This document shows positions 15,515 to 24,729 of a stretch of 64,000 bases of DNA, in pieces. The notes under the pieces are model-generated. The model was not told where the DNA came from. It did no database searches and saw only the letters and a list, made by a program, of their open reading frames with translations. The position numbers and the translations under genes were made by a program. Within the stretch, counting starts at the first letter, position 1. Each line of letters starts with the position of its first letter. Origin of the DNA: Jannaschia pohangensis (GTDB lineage Bacteria; Pseudomonadota; Alphaproteobacteria; Rhodobacterales; Rhodobacteraceae); the NCBI RefSeq assembly GCF_900113875.1, contig NZ_FORA01000002.1, positions 248,001 to 312,000 of the forward strand. Reading direction: 5' to 3'.

Positions 15515-16807
15515 ATGGGATCGGCGATTGTCATCGGAACGGGCGTAATCGGGGCGGCAACGGCGCTGGCCCTGGCGCGGGCTGGCTGGATCGTCACATC
15601 GGTCGACCGCAACGCGATGGCGGGGCATGGCTCCACCTCGGCTTCGTCCGGCGTGATCCGCATGCATTATTCCACCCGCGAGGGCACGGCCCTGTCCTGG
15701 GAAGGACAGCACCACTGGGCGGATTGGGCCGGATACCTGGGCCTGCCCGATGGCACGGCTTTGGCGCCGTTCCGCAAGGTCGGCTGCCTCGTGATGAAAC
15801 ACGCGAGCAACGGCGACCTTCGCCGCAACATGGAGCATAGCGAGGCCCTGGGCATCCCCTTCGAGGTCTGGGAGCCGGAGACGATTCGCAAGCGGCTGGC
15901 GCAACCCGACCTGCGCTGCTTCTGGCCGCCCCGCCGCCCGGACCACGGCGCCTTCGGCATGCCGACGGGCGGCAACATCGCGGGCGGCGTCTTCTGGCCG
16001 GATGCGGGCTACGTCAGCGACCCGGCGCTGGCCGCGCAGAACCTGCTGGCCGCTGCCGCCGCGCGCGGGGCGCAGATCGTGCGGGGCGAGGTGACGGGCA
16101 TCCTGCGCGACACCCGCGTCCGGGGCCTGCATCTGGCCGACGGGCGCGAATTGCGGGCGGATGTGGTGGTCAACGTCGGGGGGCCCGCGTCGTCGCGCCT
16201 GAACCGCATGGCGGGCGTCGCCGCCGGCATGGCCGTGACGACCCGCCCGCAGCGGATGGAGACGGCCTATCTGCCCGGTCCGCCCGACTTCGACATGGCG
16301 CGCGACGGGATCGTGGTGTCGGATGCGGACATCGGCTGCTATGCCAAGCCGGACGTCGGCGGCGGCGTGTCGGTCGGCACCGAGGGCCCGGCCTGCGACA
16401 CGCCCGACTGGATCGAAGGTGATACGACCGAACGGGACACCGTCGGCGAACAGGCAGAGGTTCAGGCGATGCGCTATGCCCAGAGGATTCCCACGGTGCC
16501 CCTGCCCCGCCGGATGGCCGGGGCGGTCGGCATCTATGACGTGACCGAAGACTGGCTGCCGATCTATGACCGCAGCGACCTGCCGGGGTTCTACATGGCC
16601 TGCGGCACCAGCGGGAACCAGTTCAAGAACGCCCCCGTGGCGGGCCGGATCATGGCCGCCCTGATCGCGCATTGCGAAGGCGGCGGCGATCACGACCGCA
16701 CGCCGCTGGCGTTCACGCTGCCCTATACCGGCAACACCATCGACCTTGGCCATTTCTCGCGGTTGCGGCAGGCGAACCCGGCCAGCAGCTTTTCGGTGCT
16801 CGGATGA
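15515..16807 (+). CDS. FAD-dependent oxidoreductase (DAO family)
   Basis: 430 residues. N-terminal FAD fold IVIGTGVIGAATALAL, then a HGSTSASSGVIRMHY region typical of sarcosine/dimethylglycine dehydrogenase-like flavoenzymes, and a C-terminal GTSGNQFKNAPVAG that closes the FAD site. It likely oxidises a secondary or tertiary amine or amino acid; the substrate is unknown. ATG at 15515 is used; an in-frame GTG at 15500 is possible. The stop overlaps the start of the next gene (ATGA), the first of three such couplings. Confidence 0.82.
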   Translation: MGSAIVIGTGVIGAATALALARAGWIVTSVDRNAMAGHGSTSASSGVIRMHYSTREGTALSWEGQHHWADWAGYLGLPDGTALAPFRKVGCLVMKHASNGDLRRNMEHSEALGIPFEVWEPETIRKRLAQPDLRCFWPPRRPDHGAFGMPTGGNIAGGVFWPDAGYVSDPALAAQNLLAAAAARGAQIVRGEVTGILRDTRVRGLHLADGRELRADVVVNVGGPASSRLNRMAGVAAGMAVTTRPQRMETAYLPGPPDFDMARDGIVVSDADIGCYAKPDVGGGVSVGTEGPACDTPDWIEGDTTERDTVGEQAEVQAMRYAQRIPTVPLPRRMAGAVGIYDVTEDWLPIYDRSDLPGFYMACGTSGNQFKNAPVAGRIMAALIAHCEGGGDHDRTPLAFTLPYTGNTIDLGHFSRLRQANPASSFSVLG

Positions 16808-17505
16808 TGCCGCTCGTCCTATTGCCCGGGATGATGTGCGATGCGCGCCTGTTCGCGCCCCAGATCGCGGCCCTGTGGGATCGTGCCGTGCAGGTCAGTC
16901 CGATCACCGGGGCCGACACCACCGCCGCGCTGGCCCAGGCGGTGCTGGCGGCGGCCCCGCCCCTTTTTGCGCTGGCGGGCCTCAGCATGGGGGGCATCGT
17001 CGCGATGGAGATGCGGGCCATCGCGCCCGACCGGATCGCGGGCCTGTGCCTGATGGACACCAACCCCAAGGCCGAACATCCCAAGGTCGCCGAAGCCCGC
17101 GAAGCGCAGATGGCCCGCATCCGCAGGGGCGAGTTGCGCGCCGTCATGCGCGACGAGATGAAGCCGAACTATCTGGCCGACGGGCCGGGGCGGGAGGGCA
17201 TTCTAGAGACCGTGATGCACATGGCGGAAACGCTCGGACCCGACGTCTTCCTGCGCCAGTCGCGCGCGCTGATGACCCGTGCCGACCGGCAGGAGACCTT
17301 GCGCGGCGTGACCGCACCCGCGTTGGTGCTCTGCGGGCGCGAGGATCGGCTCTGCCCCGTCCATCGCCACGAATCGATGGCGGAGCTGATCCCGGGGGCC
17401 GAGCTGCGCATCCTGAACAACGCGGGCCACCTGCCGACGCTGGAGCAGCCGGGCGCCACCACCCTCGCGCTGCGCCAATGGCTTGCCCGGGTGGACGACG
17501 CATGA
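16804..17505 (+). CDS. Alpha/beta hydrolase
   Basis: 233-residue alpha/beta hydrolase starting MMPLVLLPGMMCD. The nucleophile elbow is GLSMGG, the acid is probably Asp in CGREDRLCP and the histidine is in NAGHLPTLE, so the catalytic triad is complete. The substrate is unknown, probably a small ester or lactone. Its start overlaps the stop of the FAD enzyme and its stop overlaps the start of the DMT gene, suggesting a role in the same small pathway. Confidence 0.83.
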   Translation: MMPLVLLPGMMCDARLFAPQIAALWDRAVQVSPITGADTTAALAQAVLAAAPPLFALAGLSMGGIVAMEMRAIAPDRIAGLCLMDTNPKAEHPKVAEAREAQMARIRRGELRAVMRDEMKPNYLADGPGREGILETVMHMAETLGPDVFLRQSRALMTRADRQETLRGVTAPALVLCGREDRLCPVHRHESMAELIPGAELRILNNAGHLPTLEQPGATTLALRQWLARVDDA

Positions 17506-17948
17506 CCCATCAGGCGCTCATCATGCTGGCGGCCGGGATCGGCATTCCCATCCTCGCGGCATTGAACGCAAGGCTCGGGGCCAATATCGGCGCGCCCGCT
17601 GCGGCAGCCGTGGTGTTGTTCACCGTGGCCCTTGTGACGGCGGGGGCGGCCTTGGCGGTGACGGGTCCGGCGGCCTTGACCCGCGTTGCGGGTCAGCCCT
17701 GGCATTTGTTCCTGGCCGGTGTCCTGATCGCCTTCTACGTCCTGTCCGTCACGTTCATCGCGCCCAGTTTCGGGGTTGGCAACGCGGTGTTCTTCGTCCT
17801 TATGGGACAGATGATTTCCGCCGCCCTGATCGACCAGTTCGGGCTTTTCGGGGCGCGCGTGGTGCCCCTGTCCCCGATGCGCGCGCTTGGTCTCGTGGCC
17901 ATGGTGGGTGGCCTGGCCCTGACGCAGTTGGCCGGGCGGAGTTCGTGA
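17502..17948 (+). CDS. DMT-family transporter, small YdcZ/DUF606 type
   Basis: 148 residues with five hydrophobic segments, the half-size DMT fold of DUF606 (YdcZ), which works as a dimer. It starts MTHQALIMLAAGIGIPILAALNA. The ATG overlaps the hydrolase stop by 4 bp and its stop overlaps the GTG of the GNAT gene. It is probably an exporter or importer for the compound handled by this cluster. Confidence 0.78.
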   Translation: MTHQALIMLAAGIGIPILAALNARLGANIGAPAAAAVVLFTVALVTAGAALAVTGPAALTRVAGQPWHLFLAGVLIAFYVLSVTFIAPSFGVGNAVFFVLMGQMISAALIDQFGLFGARVVPLSPMRALGLVAMVGGLALTQLAGRSS

Positions 17949-18436
17949 CGGCGCAGGTGTTGCAGAGCGACCGGCTGACCCTGCGGCCATTGTCGGCCAA
18001 GGACGGGGCCTTCGTCGCCGCATTGATTTCCGACCCCCGGGTGCGTCGCTATCTGGGCGGGCCGGTGCCCGTGGCAGAGCAGCCCGCAACCGTCGAGCGC
18101 TATCTGGCAGAGGCGTGGATTTGGTGCGTCCAGCCGCGCGGGTCCACCGGGGCCGTCGGCCTGATGTCCCTGTCGCCCCACCATGACGGCGCGGACACGG
18201 AGCTGTCGTTTCAGATGATGCCCGGGGTCTGGGGTCGGGGGCTGGCGTCCGAAGGGGCGGCGCGTCTGTGCCGGCACGGGCTGACCGACCTCGCCCTGCC
18301 CCGGGTGCTTGCCGAGACGCAGGCCGCCAACGCCCCCGCGCGGCGCCTGTTGAACCGGATCGGAATGCCCGAAGTGCGGCGCACGCAGCGCTTCGGGGCC
18401 GTGCAGGTCATCCACGCGACGCCCACCCACCCTTGA
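17945..18436 (+). CDS. GNAT acetyltransferase (RimJ/RimL-like)
   Basis: 163 residues. Typical opening for this subgroup (LQSDRLTLRPLSAKDGAFVAAL), the WGRGLASEGAARLC acetyl-CoA loop and the AETQAANAPARRLLNRIGM segment. The GTG start at 17945 overlaps the TGA of the transporter gene (GTGA). It is the last member of the coupled four-gene cluster. Confidence 0.8.
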   Translation: MTAQVLQSDRLTLRPLSAKDGAFVAALISDPRVRRYLGGPVPVAEQPATVERYLAEAWIWCVQPRGSTGAVGLMSLSPHHDGADTELSFQMMPGVWGRGLASEGAARLCRHGLTDLALPRVLAETQAANAPARRLLNRIGMPEVRRTQRFGAVQVIHATPTHP

Positions 18437-18467
18437 CGCCGGGCGACCACGTGGCATCACCGGGGGC

Positions 18468-19817
18468 ATGAGCGACACCTCCCCTTCCCCCGGCTTCATC
18501 GGCCGCCTGACCGGCGCGCTGGACGGTTTCATCCAGCGCTGGCTGCCCGAACCGCTGGTCATCGTGATCCTGCTGACCTTCTTCGTCTTCGCCCTCGGCA
18601 TCGCGGTCGAGGGGGCGGCCCCCGCAGACATGCTGACCTATTTCGGGGACGGGTTCTGGGACCTGCTGACCTTCGCGATGCAGATGGCGCTGGTGCTGGT
18701 CACGGGCTTCGTCTTTGCCACCACGCCGCTGTTCGCTCGGCTTCTGGGCTGGATCGCGCGGCGGGCGCGGACAGCGGGTCAGGCCATCGTGCTGGTGACG
18801 CTGGTCTCGCTGGCGGCCAGTTTCGTGAACTGGGGCTTTGGCCTGGTGATCGGCGCGCTCTTCGCCAAGCGGTTGGCGCGCGAGGTGCCCGAAGTCGATT
18901 ACCGCGTCCTGATCGCGGCAGGCTATAGCGGGTTTCTGATCTGGCACGCGGGGCTGTCGGGGTCGATCCCGCTGACGGCGGCGACGCCCGGCAACTTCCT
19001 CGAGGACGAGATCGGACTGATCCCCGCGTCCGAGACGATTTTTGCCCCCTTCAACCTGATCCTGCTGGCCGTGATCGCCTGCGGCCTGCCTTTCCTCAAC
19101 CGGATGATGCTGAACCACGGCGGCAGGGTCGTGCGCGCGGGCGACCTGCATCTGGAGGACGAAGATGCGGAGGAGCCCGAGGTCGCGCCCCGGACACCCG
19201 CCGCCCGTCTGGAGCACACGCCTTGGATCGGGCGGGGGATCGGCGGCTTCGGGCTGGCCATCCTGGCGTTGCAGGTCGTCCGGGGCGAGTTCTCCCTGAC
19301 GCTTAACACCGTCAACTTCGCCTTCCTCTTTGCGGCGTTCCTGCTGCACGGCTCGGCCCATGCGTTCCTGAGGGGGCTGGATCAGGCCGTCAAAGGCGTG
19401 GGCGGCATCCTGATCCAATTTCCGTTCTATGCGGGCGTCATGGGGATGATGGTCGGATCGGGGCTGGCCGCATCGCTGACGGACGTCTTCGTGGGGGCCG
19501 CCAATTCCACGATCCTGCCCCTGCTCGCGTTCCTGTCGGCGGGCGTCGTCAACGTGCTGGTCCCGTCGGGCGGTGGCCAGTGGGCGGTGCAGGGCCCGAT
19601 CATCATGCCCGCCGCCGAAGCGCTCGGGGCCGACAAGGCCCGCGTCCTGATGGCGATTGCCTGGGGCGACGCCTGGACCAACATGATCCAGCCATTCTGG
19701 GCCCTGCCCGCGCTGGCCGTCGCGGGACTGAGCGCGCGGGACATCATGGGGTTTTGCGTGCTGGTCCTGCTGGTCTCGGGCGTGGTACTGGGTGTCGGCC
19801 TGACCTTCCTGCCCTGA
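18468..19817 (+). CDS. Short-chain fatty acid transporter (AtoE family)
   Basis: 449 residues with about 12 hydrophobic segments and AtoE-like sequence (RWLPEPLVIVILLTFFVFALGIA; NVLVPSGGGQWAVQGPI; WGDAWTNMIQPFWALP). The family carries short-chain fatty acids such as acetoacetate or butyrate into the cell. It begins 31 bases after the GNAT gene and may belong to the same transcript. Confidence 0.88.
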   Translation: MSDTSPSPGFIGRLTGALDGFIQRWLPEPLVIVILLTFFVFALGIAVEGAAPADMLTYFGDGFWDLLTFAMQMALVLVTGFVFATTPLFARLLGWIARRARTAGQAIVLVTLVSLAASFVNWGFGLVIGALFAKRLAREVPEVDYRVLIAAGYSGFLIWHAGLSGSIPLTAATPGNFLEDEIGLIPASETIFAPFNLILLAVIACGLPFLNRMMLNHGGRVVRAGDLHLEDEDAEEPEVAPRTPAARLEHTPWIGRGIGGFGLAILALQVVRGEFSLTLNTVNFAFLFAAFLLHGSAHAFLRGLDQAVKGVGGILIQFPFYAGVMGMMVGSGLAASLTDVFVGAANSTILPLLAFLSAGVVNVLVPSGGGQWAVQGPIIMPAAEALGADKARVLMAIAWGDAWTNMIQPFWALPALAVAGLSARDIMGFCVLVLLVSGVVLGVGLTFLP

Positions 19818-19989
19818 CCCCCGGCGTCCAACGACCCCGTTTCAAGAACGCAGTGCTGACCTTCTGGGGCCGACGGACCCAACTGTGGCATCTTTGCGGC
19901 AGCAATGTGGCATGGCGGCACCATCGCGGTCGATCGCGCGCAACGGGGCCGCGGTCCCCGTTGATCGGTTGCCCCGTCCCTCCAACCTT

Positions 19990-20002
19990 TGACCTGAGGT
20001 CA
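19990..20002. promoter_or_regulatory. 13-bp perfect palindrome before the secreted protein gene
   Basis: TGACCT-G-AGGTCA, 48 bases upstream of the ATG at 20050, in the 230-base gap after the AtoE gene. Position and symmetry suit an operator for a dimeric regulator. Nothing else is recognised in this gap. Confidence 0.35.
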
Positions 20003-20049
20003 GGCGTTTTCCGCCGAACCTGAGTGCTTGTTCAAGATTGGAGATCGAC

Positions 20050-20862
20050 ATGAAACGTCTTCTGACCCAGCTTCTGAACGGGGTTGCCGTGACCTCGATC
20101 GCGACGGCGGCCCTTGCTTCGGGCCCCTTGTCCATCGATCCCGAAACCCTTGGTCTGCCTACATCCCACAGCATTCCGGTCGACAGTGGACGCGGGTCAT
20201 CGGCGACCATCCTCGTCTCCCTTGCCGGGCTGAATGCCGAAATCGTCGACGGGCGCATCGCAGCCGAGATCACGCTGGCGCTGCCGAACCTCGACGCCGC
20301 CCTCGACCGGCTTCTGGATACCGACGACTTCCGCATCAAGGAGATCTTCAAATACCGCCACGGCGACATGATCCATGGCCGGGCGGATGCCAACGACCCG
20401 CACATCCTGCGAACACGGTTCGGCCTGCGCATCAAGAACCGCATCTCCAGGGACTCGCACACCCACCATGGCGATATCGCCGTCACGGTTGAGACCGATG
20501 CCACGACCGTGGGTATCGATTTGCGTCTCGGCGCCAAGGACGGATTTCCCAACTGGATCGAAAAGGCGATCCAACGCGAACTGAACCGCTTTGCCACCCG
20601 CCACGCCCTTGCGCCGGAACTGGTGGCAGCGGGTGTCCGCATCGAAGACGTGCGGTTCTCCGGTGCTGCGGAGGACGGCACCCTGGGTCTGCGCGTGTCG
20701 GTCAGTGCGCCGCTCGCCTTCCTGCCCAAACTGGTCGCGGGCGACCTGCCTGCGGCGGATGCGCTTCTGGTCCCGGTGGCCAAGGCGCCAGCCCCGGCAC
20801 GGCGGTCCCAGGGCTGCGACCATGTCATCGGCGGGGGGTGGACCTGCCGTATGGAACCCTGA
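20050..20862 (+). CDS. Hypothetical secreted protein
   Basis: 270 residues, family not recognised. The N terminus (MKRLLTQLLNGVAVTSIATAALASG) is a plausible Sec signal peptide with cleavage near residue 24. The mature part has no transmembrane segment. Two cysteines close to the C terminus (GCDHVIGGGWTC) could form a disulfide in the periplasm. The ATG is preceded by GGAG with a 6-base gap. It is convergent with the GlcD-like gene with almost no space between them. Confidence 0.7.
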   Translation: MKRLLTQLLNGVAVTSIATAALASGPLSIDPETLGLPTSHSIPVDSGRGSSATILVSLAGLNAEIVDGRIAAEITLALPNLDAALDRLLDTDDFRIKEIFKYRHGDMIHGRADANDPHILRTRFGLRIKNRISRDSHTHHGDIAVTVETDATTVGIDLRLGAKDGFPNWIEKAIQRELNRFATRHALAPELVAAGVRIEDVRFSGAAEDGTLGLRVSVSAPLAFLPKLVAGDLPAADALLVPVAKAPAPARRSQGCDHVIGGGWTCRMEP

Positions 20863-20863
20863 G

Positions 20864-22276
20864 TCAGGTCGGCGGGGTTCCGGCCCCGCCGGTCCGCTCG
20901 GGGATCACCTTGCCCGGGTTCATGCGGTTGTCGGGGTCCAGTGCGGTCTTGATCGCCCGCATCACGTCGAGCGCGACCGGGTCCTTGCGGCGCGTCATCG
21001 TGGTCAGCTTGCTCAGCCCGATGCCGTGTTCGGCACTGATCGACCCGCCCAAGGAAACGGTCACGCCCTCGATCATTTCGCGGATCGCATCAAGCTGGCC
21101 ATCGTCGGTGGGATAGACCGTAAGATGCACATTGCCATCGCCCAGATGCGCCACGATCAGGGTGTCGGCCCCCGGGTCCAACGTCGCAAGCCCCGCATGC
21201 ATGTCGTCGATGAACTGCGCAACAGCGTCGAGCGGCAGGGCCACGTCGTTGTCGACGATCGGCAGGCGGGTGAAGGTGATCTCGGCCGCCGCCTCCCGCA
21301 TGTCCCAGATCAGGCGGCGCTGTGCCTCGTTCTGGGCCACCATCGCGTCGAGCACATCACCCGATTCGACGCCTGCCTCCAGGACCGCCTCCATGACGTC
21401 GCCAAGCGGACGGCTGAGGCCGCCCAGGTCGATCATCACGCAGTGGTCGTGGACAGCGAAGGGTTGCCGCAAGTCGGGGCGATGCGTGGCCAAGGCAGTC
21501 ATGTAGCTGCGGGGCATATACTCGAAAGCCTCGACCGCGCCGTCCGTCGCCGATTGCAACGCCCGCAACAGGCGCAGCGACGCGGGCAGGTCCCGCACCG
21601 CCACCAGCGCCGCCGCATGGTGCCGGGGTTTGGGCACAAGCCGCAGGACCGCCGCCGTGATGATGCCGAGCGTCCCCTCGCCCCCGATGAACAGGTCGCG
21701 CAGGTCGTAGCCGGAGTTGTCCTTGCGCAGCTCGCTCATCAGATCGAGGATGCGCCCGTCGGCCAGCACCACCTCGATCCCGAGGACGAGGCCGCGCGTC
21801 GGGCCATAGCGCACCACGTTGGACCCTCCCGCATTCGTCGACAGGAAGCCGCCCACCCGGGCCGAGCCCCGCGCCCCGAAGGTCAGCGGGAAGAACATGT
21901 CCTGCGCCTCTACCGCCGCGTGGATATCGGACAGGATCGCGCCGCCCTCGACCACGGCCAAACCCGCGGCGGGGCGGATGTCGCGGATCGTCGTCATCCG
22001 TTCGAGCGAGATCATCAGCGCGCCGGTGTTGGACGTGCCCCCGACGAGGCCGGTGTTGCCACCCACGGGCACGATGGAGAGGTCGAAGGCGGCGGCCAGT
22101 TTGACGACCTGCGACACCTCGGCGGTGTTGGCGGGGCGCACCACGGCCAGCGGGTCGGCGCGCCACTTGCCGGTCCAGTCGCGGGCGAATTTCTCGACGT
22201 CGCCCCCGGTCAGGACATGGGCATCGCCAAGCAGGGTCCGCAACGCGGCCAACGGATCGTCAGGGGTGTCTTTCAC
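20864..22276 (-). CDS. FAD-linked D-2-hydroxyacid dehydrogenase (GlcD/D-2HGDH-like)
   Basis: 470 residues. N-terminal PCMH-type FAD-binding domain with the PVGGNTGLVGGT motif and FLSTNAGGSNVVRYG; C-terminal FAD-oxidase domain ending SAEHGIGLSKL. Members oxidise D-lactate, glycolate or D-2-hydroxyglutarate. The single-subunit architecture without GlcE/GlcF nearby favours a D-2-hydroxyglutarate or D-lactate dehydrogenase. The GTG at 22276 is chosen because GGAGGAG lies 7 bases upstream. Confidence 0.87.
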   Translation of the reverse strand: MKDTPDDPLAALRTLLGDAHVLTGGDVEKFARDWTGKWRADPLAVVRPANTAEVSQVVKLAAAFDLSIVPVGGNTGLVGGTSNTGALMISLERMTTIRDIRPAAGLAVVEGGAILSDIHAAVEAQDMFFPLTFGARGSARVGGFLSTNAGGSNVVRYGPTRGLVLGIEVVLADGRILDLMSELRKDNSGYDLRDLFIGGEGTLGIITAAVLRLVPKPRHHAAALVAVRDLPASLRLLRALQSATDGAVEAFEYMPRSYMTALATHRPDLRQPFAVHDHCVMIDLGGLSRPLGDVMEAVLEAGVESGDVLDAMVAQNEAQRRLIWDMREAAAEITFTRLPIVDNDVALPLDAVAQFIDDMHAGLATLDPGADTLIVAHLGDGNVHLTVYPTDDGQLDAIREMIEGVTVSLGGSISAEHGIGLSKLTTMTRRKDPVALDVMRAIKTALDPDNRMNPGKVIPERTGGAGTPPT

Positions 22277-22379
22277 GGCGTTCTCCTCCGCCCGGAACCG
22301 TGCCACGGGGCCGTATGAAAGAAAAGCCATGCAGGCCGGCTTGACGGACCGCCGCTGCCGCCGTATCTGGCCCGCCAGT

Positions 22380-22456
22380 GGCGGTGTAGCTCAGTTGGTT
22401 AGAGCAGCGGAATCATAATCCGCGTGTCCGGGGTTCGAGTCCCTGCACCGCCACCA
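22380..22456 (+). tRNA. tRNA-Met (anticodon CAT), elongator type
   Basis: 77 bases including an encoded CCA. Acceptor stem GGCGGTG/CACCGCC closes the cloverleaf; the D arm has AGCTCAGTTGGTTAGAGC and the T arm GGTTCGAGTCC. The anticodon loop ATCATAA gives CAT. The anticodon arm and other details fit elongator Met rather than initiator (first base pair is intact) or Ile2. Confidence 0.93.
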
Positions 22457-22679
22457 GTTTCCGACATTCTTTGCAATTCGATCCGGCATTTGGCAGACTG
22501 CTGTCATTGAAGCTGGCTTTTGGCCGTTTTGCCGGTCCGGATCCTTACTCCGGGGCAGCAAGGTCATGGGCTGACACGCGCGGGAACGTGCGTTAACTAT
22601 TGTTAAGGACGCGCGCCTACCCTTCCCCTGCGCCGACCGCTGCCATTTCTGCGGCGTCGGCATGATATCAAGGCTGACC

Positions 22680-23222
22680 ATGAATTTGCGAGACCTCCTG
22701 CGGACCGGCACACGCCGCGCTCAGGACTCGGCCGAAGCCGCTTACCGCCGGTTCGATCTGAAGCAGCCAGAGAGCCTGGCTGGGTTCCTGACGGCGCAGC
22801 GTCTGACGTTCGAAGCCATGTGGCCCGTTGCCACGGATCCGGGGACGGCCGCGGCCCTGAGCACCGCCATCGCCCAGATCCGGACCGATATGACTGCGCT
22901 CGGGCACCAGATGCACGGCAAGGTCCCGCCGCTGCCTTCGGCGGACGAGGAACTGGCCCAGGGCTATGTCTGGCACAGCACCCGGCTCGGCGTGCGACTT
23001 CTGGCGCGCGACTGGCAGGACGCCACGGATGCGAACGTGCGGTCTGCCGGCCGATACCTGAGCGCGCCCCGCGACAGCGAAGGATGGCGCGCGCTTTGTG
23101 CCCGCCTCGAGGAAATCGAAGGTTACGGCGCCCTGCCCGACAGGGTTCTGACGGCGGCGAACGCCTGGTTCGTTCTCTATGAGACTGTCGCCCACGATCA
23201 GGCCCGCCGCTTGAAATCCTGA
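22680..23222 (+). CDS. Heme-oxygenase-like protein lacking the proximal histidine
   Basis: 180 residues, helical. The start (LRDLLRTGTRRAQDSAEAAYRRFDL) aligns by eye with bacterial biliverdin-producing heme oxygenases such as BphO, where the position occupied here by Gln15 is the heme-ligating His. The rest keeps the family spacing and length. Without that ligand, normal heme cleavage is doubtful; it may bind heme or biliverdin, or have another role. ATG at 22680 preceded by AAGG; an in-frame ATG at 22662 is possible. It lies between tRNA-Met and gnd, about 1.5 kb from hemC. No phytochrome gene is adjacent. Confidence 0.6.
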   Translation: MNLRDLLRTGTRRAQDSAEAAYRRFDLKQPESLAGFLTAQRLTFEAMWPVATDPGTAAALSTAIAQIRTDMTALGHQMHGKVPPLPSADEELAQGYVWHSTRLGVRLLARDWQDATDANVRSAGRYLSAPRDSEGWRALCARLEEIEGYGALPDRVLTAANAWFVLYETVAHDQARRLKS

Positions 23223-23314
23223 CACTTCAGGCCCGCTCGTGGTCTGGCCTTTCCAACCGCCCGGTTGCACTCTAGGGACGTGTTAACGGTAACATCGCAC
23301 GGCGTGGAGAGATC

Positions 23315-24724
23315 ATGGGAACGCAGGACGAGACAGGGGCGCGGATCGGTCTGATCGGCCTTGGCACGATGGGCGCGGCCCTTGCATCGAATATCGCCGA
23401 CAAGGGCTTCGACATCGCGGTCTTTAACCGCACCACCGAAGTGACTCGCGACTTTGCCTCCAACGCAGGCCCGCTGGCCGACCGCATCACCCCGACCGAG
23501 AGCCTCGAGGCCTTGGTGAACGCGCTGGCCAAGCCGCGCGCCATCATCCTGATGGTGCCCGCCGGTGACGCGGTCGACGCCCAGATCGACGCGCTGCGGC
23601 CCCTGCTGGATGCCGACGACCTGATCATCGACTGCGGCAACGCGCTGTTCCACGACACCGACCGGCGGGCGTCGTCGGGCAAGTGGCCGTTCCTCGGCGT
23701 CGGCGTGTCAGGCGGCGAGGAGGGGGCGCGCCACGGGCCGTCGATCATGGGCGGCGGCGACCCCGACCATTGGGCGCGGGTCGAGGATATCATGACCGCC
23801 ATCTCTGCCAAACACGACGCCGACCCCTGCGCCGCACTGATGGGTCCGGGCGGGGCGGGGCATTTCGTCAAGATGGTCCACAACGGCATCGAATACGCCG
23901 ATATGCAAATGATCGCCGAGGTTTACGGCATTCTGCGCGACGGGCATGGCATGGGCTATGACGCCATCGCGGATGTGTTCGACGCCTGGAACAAGGGTCA
24001 GCTCGAAAGCTATCTGGTCGAAATCTCCGGCATCGTGGCACGGGCGCGGGATGTGGAAACGGGTGAGCCGCTGCTGTCGGTGATCGTGGATGCGGCCGGT
24101 CAGAAGGGCACCGGACGCTGGACCGCCATCGAAAGCCAGCACCGTCTGGCCCCGGTTCCCGCCATCGAAGCCGCTGTTGTTGCACGGAATTTGTCGTCGC
24201 GGCGGGATGAGCGGGCGCGGGGGGAGGCGATTTTCGGATCGGCACCGCAGGCCTTCGACGGGCTGGACCATGGCACGCTGGAGCAGGGCCTGATCGCGGG
24301 CAAGATCCTGTGCTATGCGCAGGGCTTCGAGATGCTGTCGGCGGCGACGCGCGATTTCGGATGGGACCTGCCGATGTCCCGCATCGCCCAGATCTGGCGA
24401 CAGGGTTGCATCATCCGGTCCTCGATGCTGGACGACATGGCCCGTGTCCTCGACGCGTCACCGGGCACCAACCTGATGTATACAGACCATTTTTCGGCCA
24501 TCCTGAAGCAGACCCACGGGGCCTTGCGGCAGGTGGTGGCACAGGCGTCGCTCAATGGGCATCCGGTGCCGGCGCTGGCCTCGGGGCTGGCCTATTTCGA
24601 CGCGATGCGGACCGGGCGTGGCACGGCGGACATGATCCAGGGGCAGCGCGATCACTTCGGCCTGCACGGGTTCGAGCACACCAACGGCAAGACCGGTCAG
24701 CACGGTCCCTGGGCCAAGAACTGA
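23315..24724 (+). CDS. gnd: 6-phosphogluconate dehydrogenase (decarboxylating)
   Basis: NADP-dependent oxidation of 6-phosphogluconate to ribulose 5-phosphate and CO2 in the oxidative pentose phosphate pathway. 469 residues, the normal long form. NADP fold GLIGLGTMGAALA at the N terminus, substrate site GGEEGARHGPSIMGGG, catalytic-region sequence KMVHNGIEYADMQ and KGTGRWTA. The ATG follows GGAGAG. It is a single gene, followed by an 11-bp tandem repeat. Confidence 0.95.
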   Translation: MGTQDETGARIGLIGLGTMGAALASNIADKGFDIAVFNRTTEVTRDFASNAGPLADRITPTESLEALVNALAKPRAIILMVPAGDAVDAQIDALRPLLDADDLIIDCGNALFHDTDRRASSGKWPFLGVGVSGGEEGARHGPSIMGGGDPDHWARVEDIMTAISAKHDADPCAALMGPGGAGHFVKMVHNGIEYADMQMIAEVYGILRDGHGMGYDAIADVFDAWNKGQLESYLVEISGIVARARDVETGEPLLSVIVDAAGQKGTGRWTAIESQHRLAPVPAIEAAVVARNLSSRRDERARGEAIFGSAPQAFDGLDHGTLEQGLIAGKILCYAQGFEMLSAATRDFGWDLPMSRIAQIWRQGCIIRSSMLDDMARVLDASPGTNLMYTDHFSAILKQTHGALRQVVAQASLNGHPVPALASGLAYFDAMRTGRGTADMIQGQRDHFGLHGFEHTNGKTGQHGPWAKN

Positions 24725-24729
24725 CGTAT

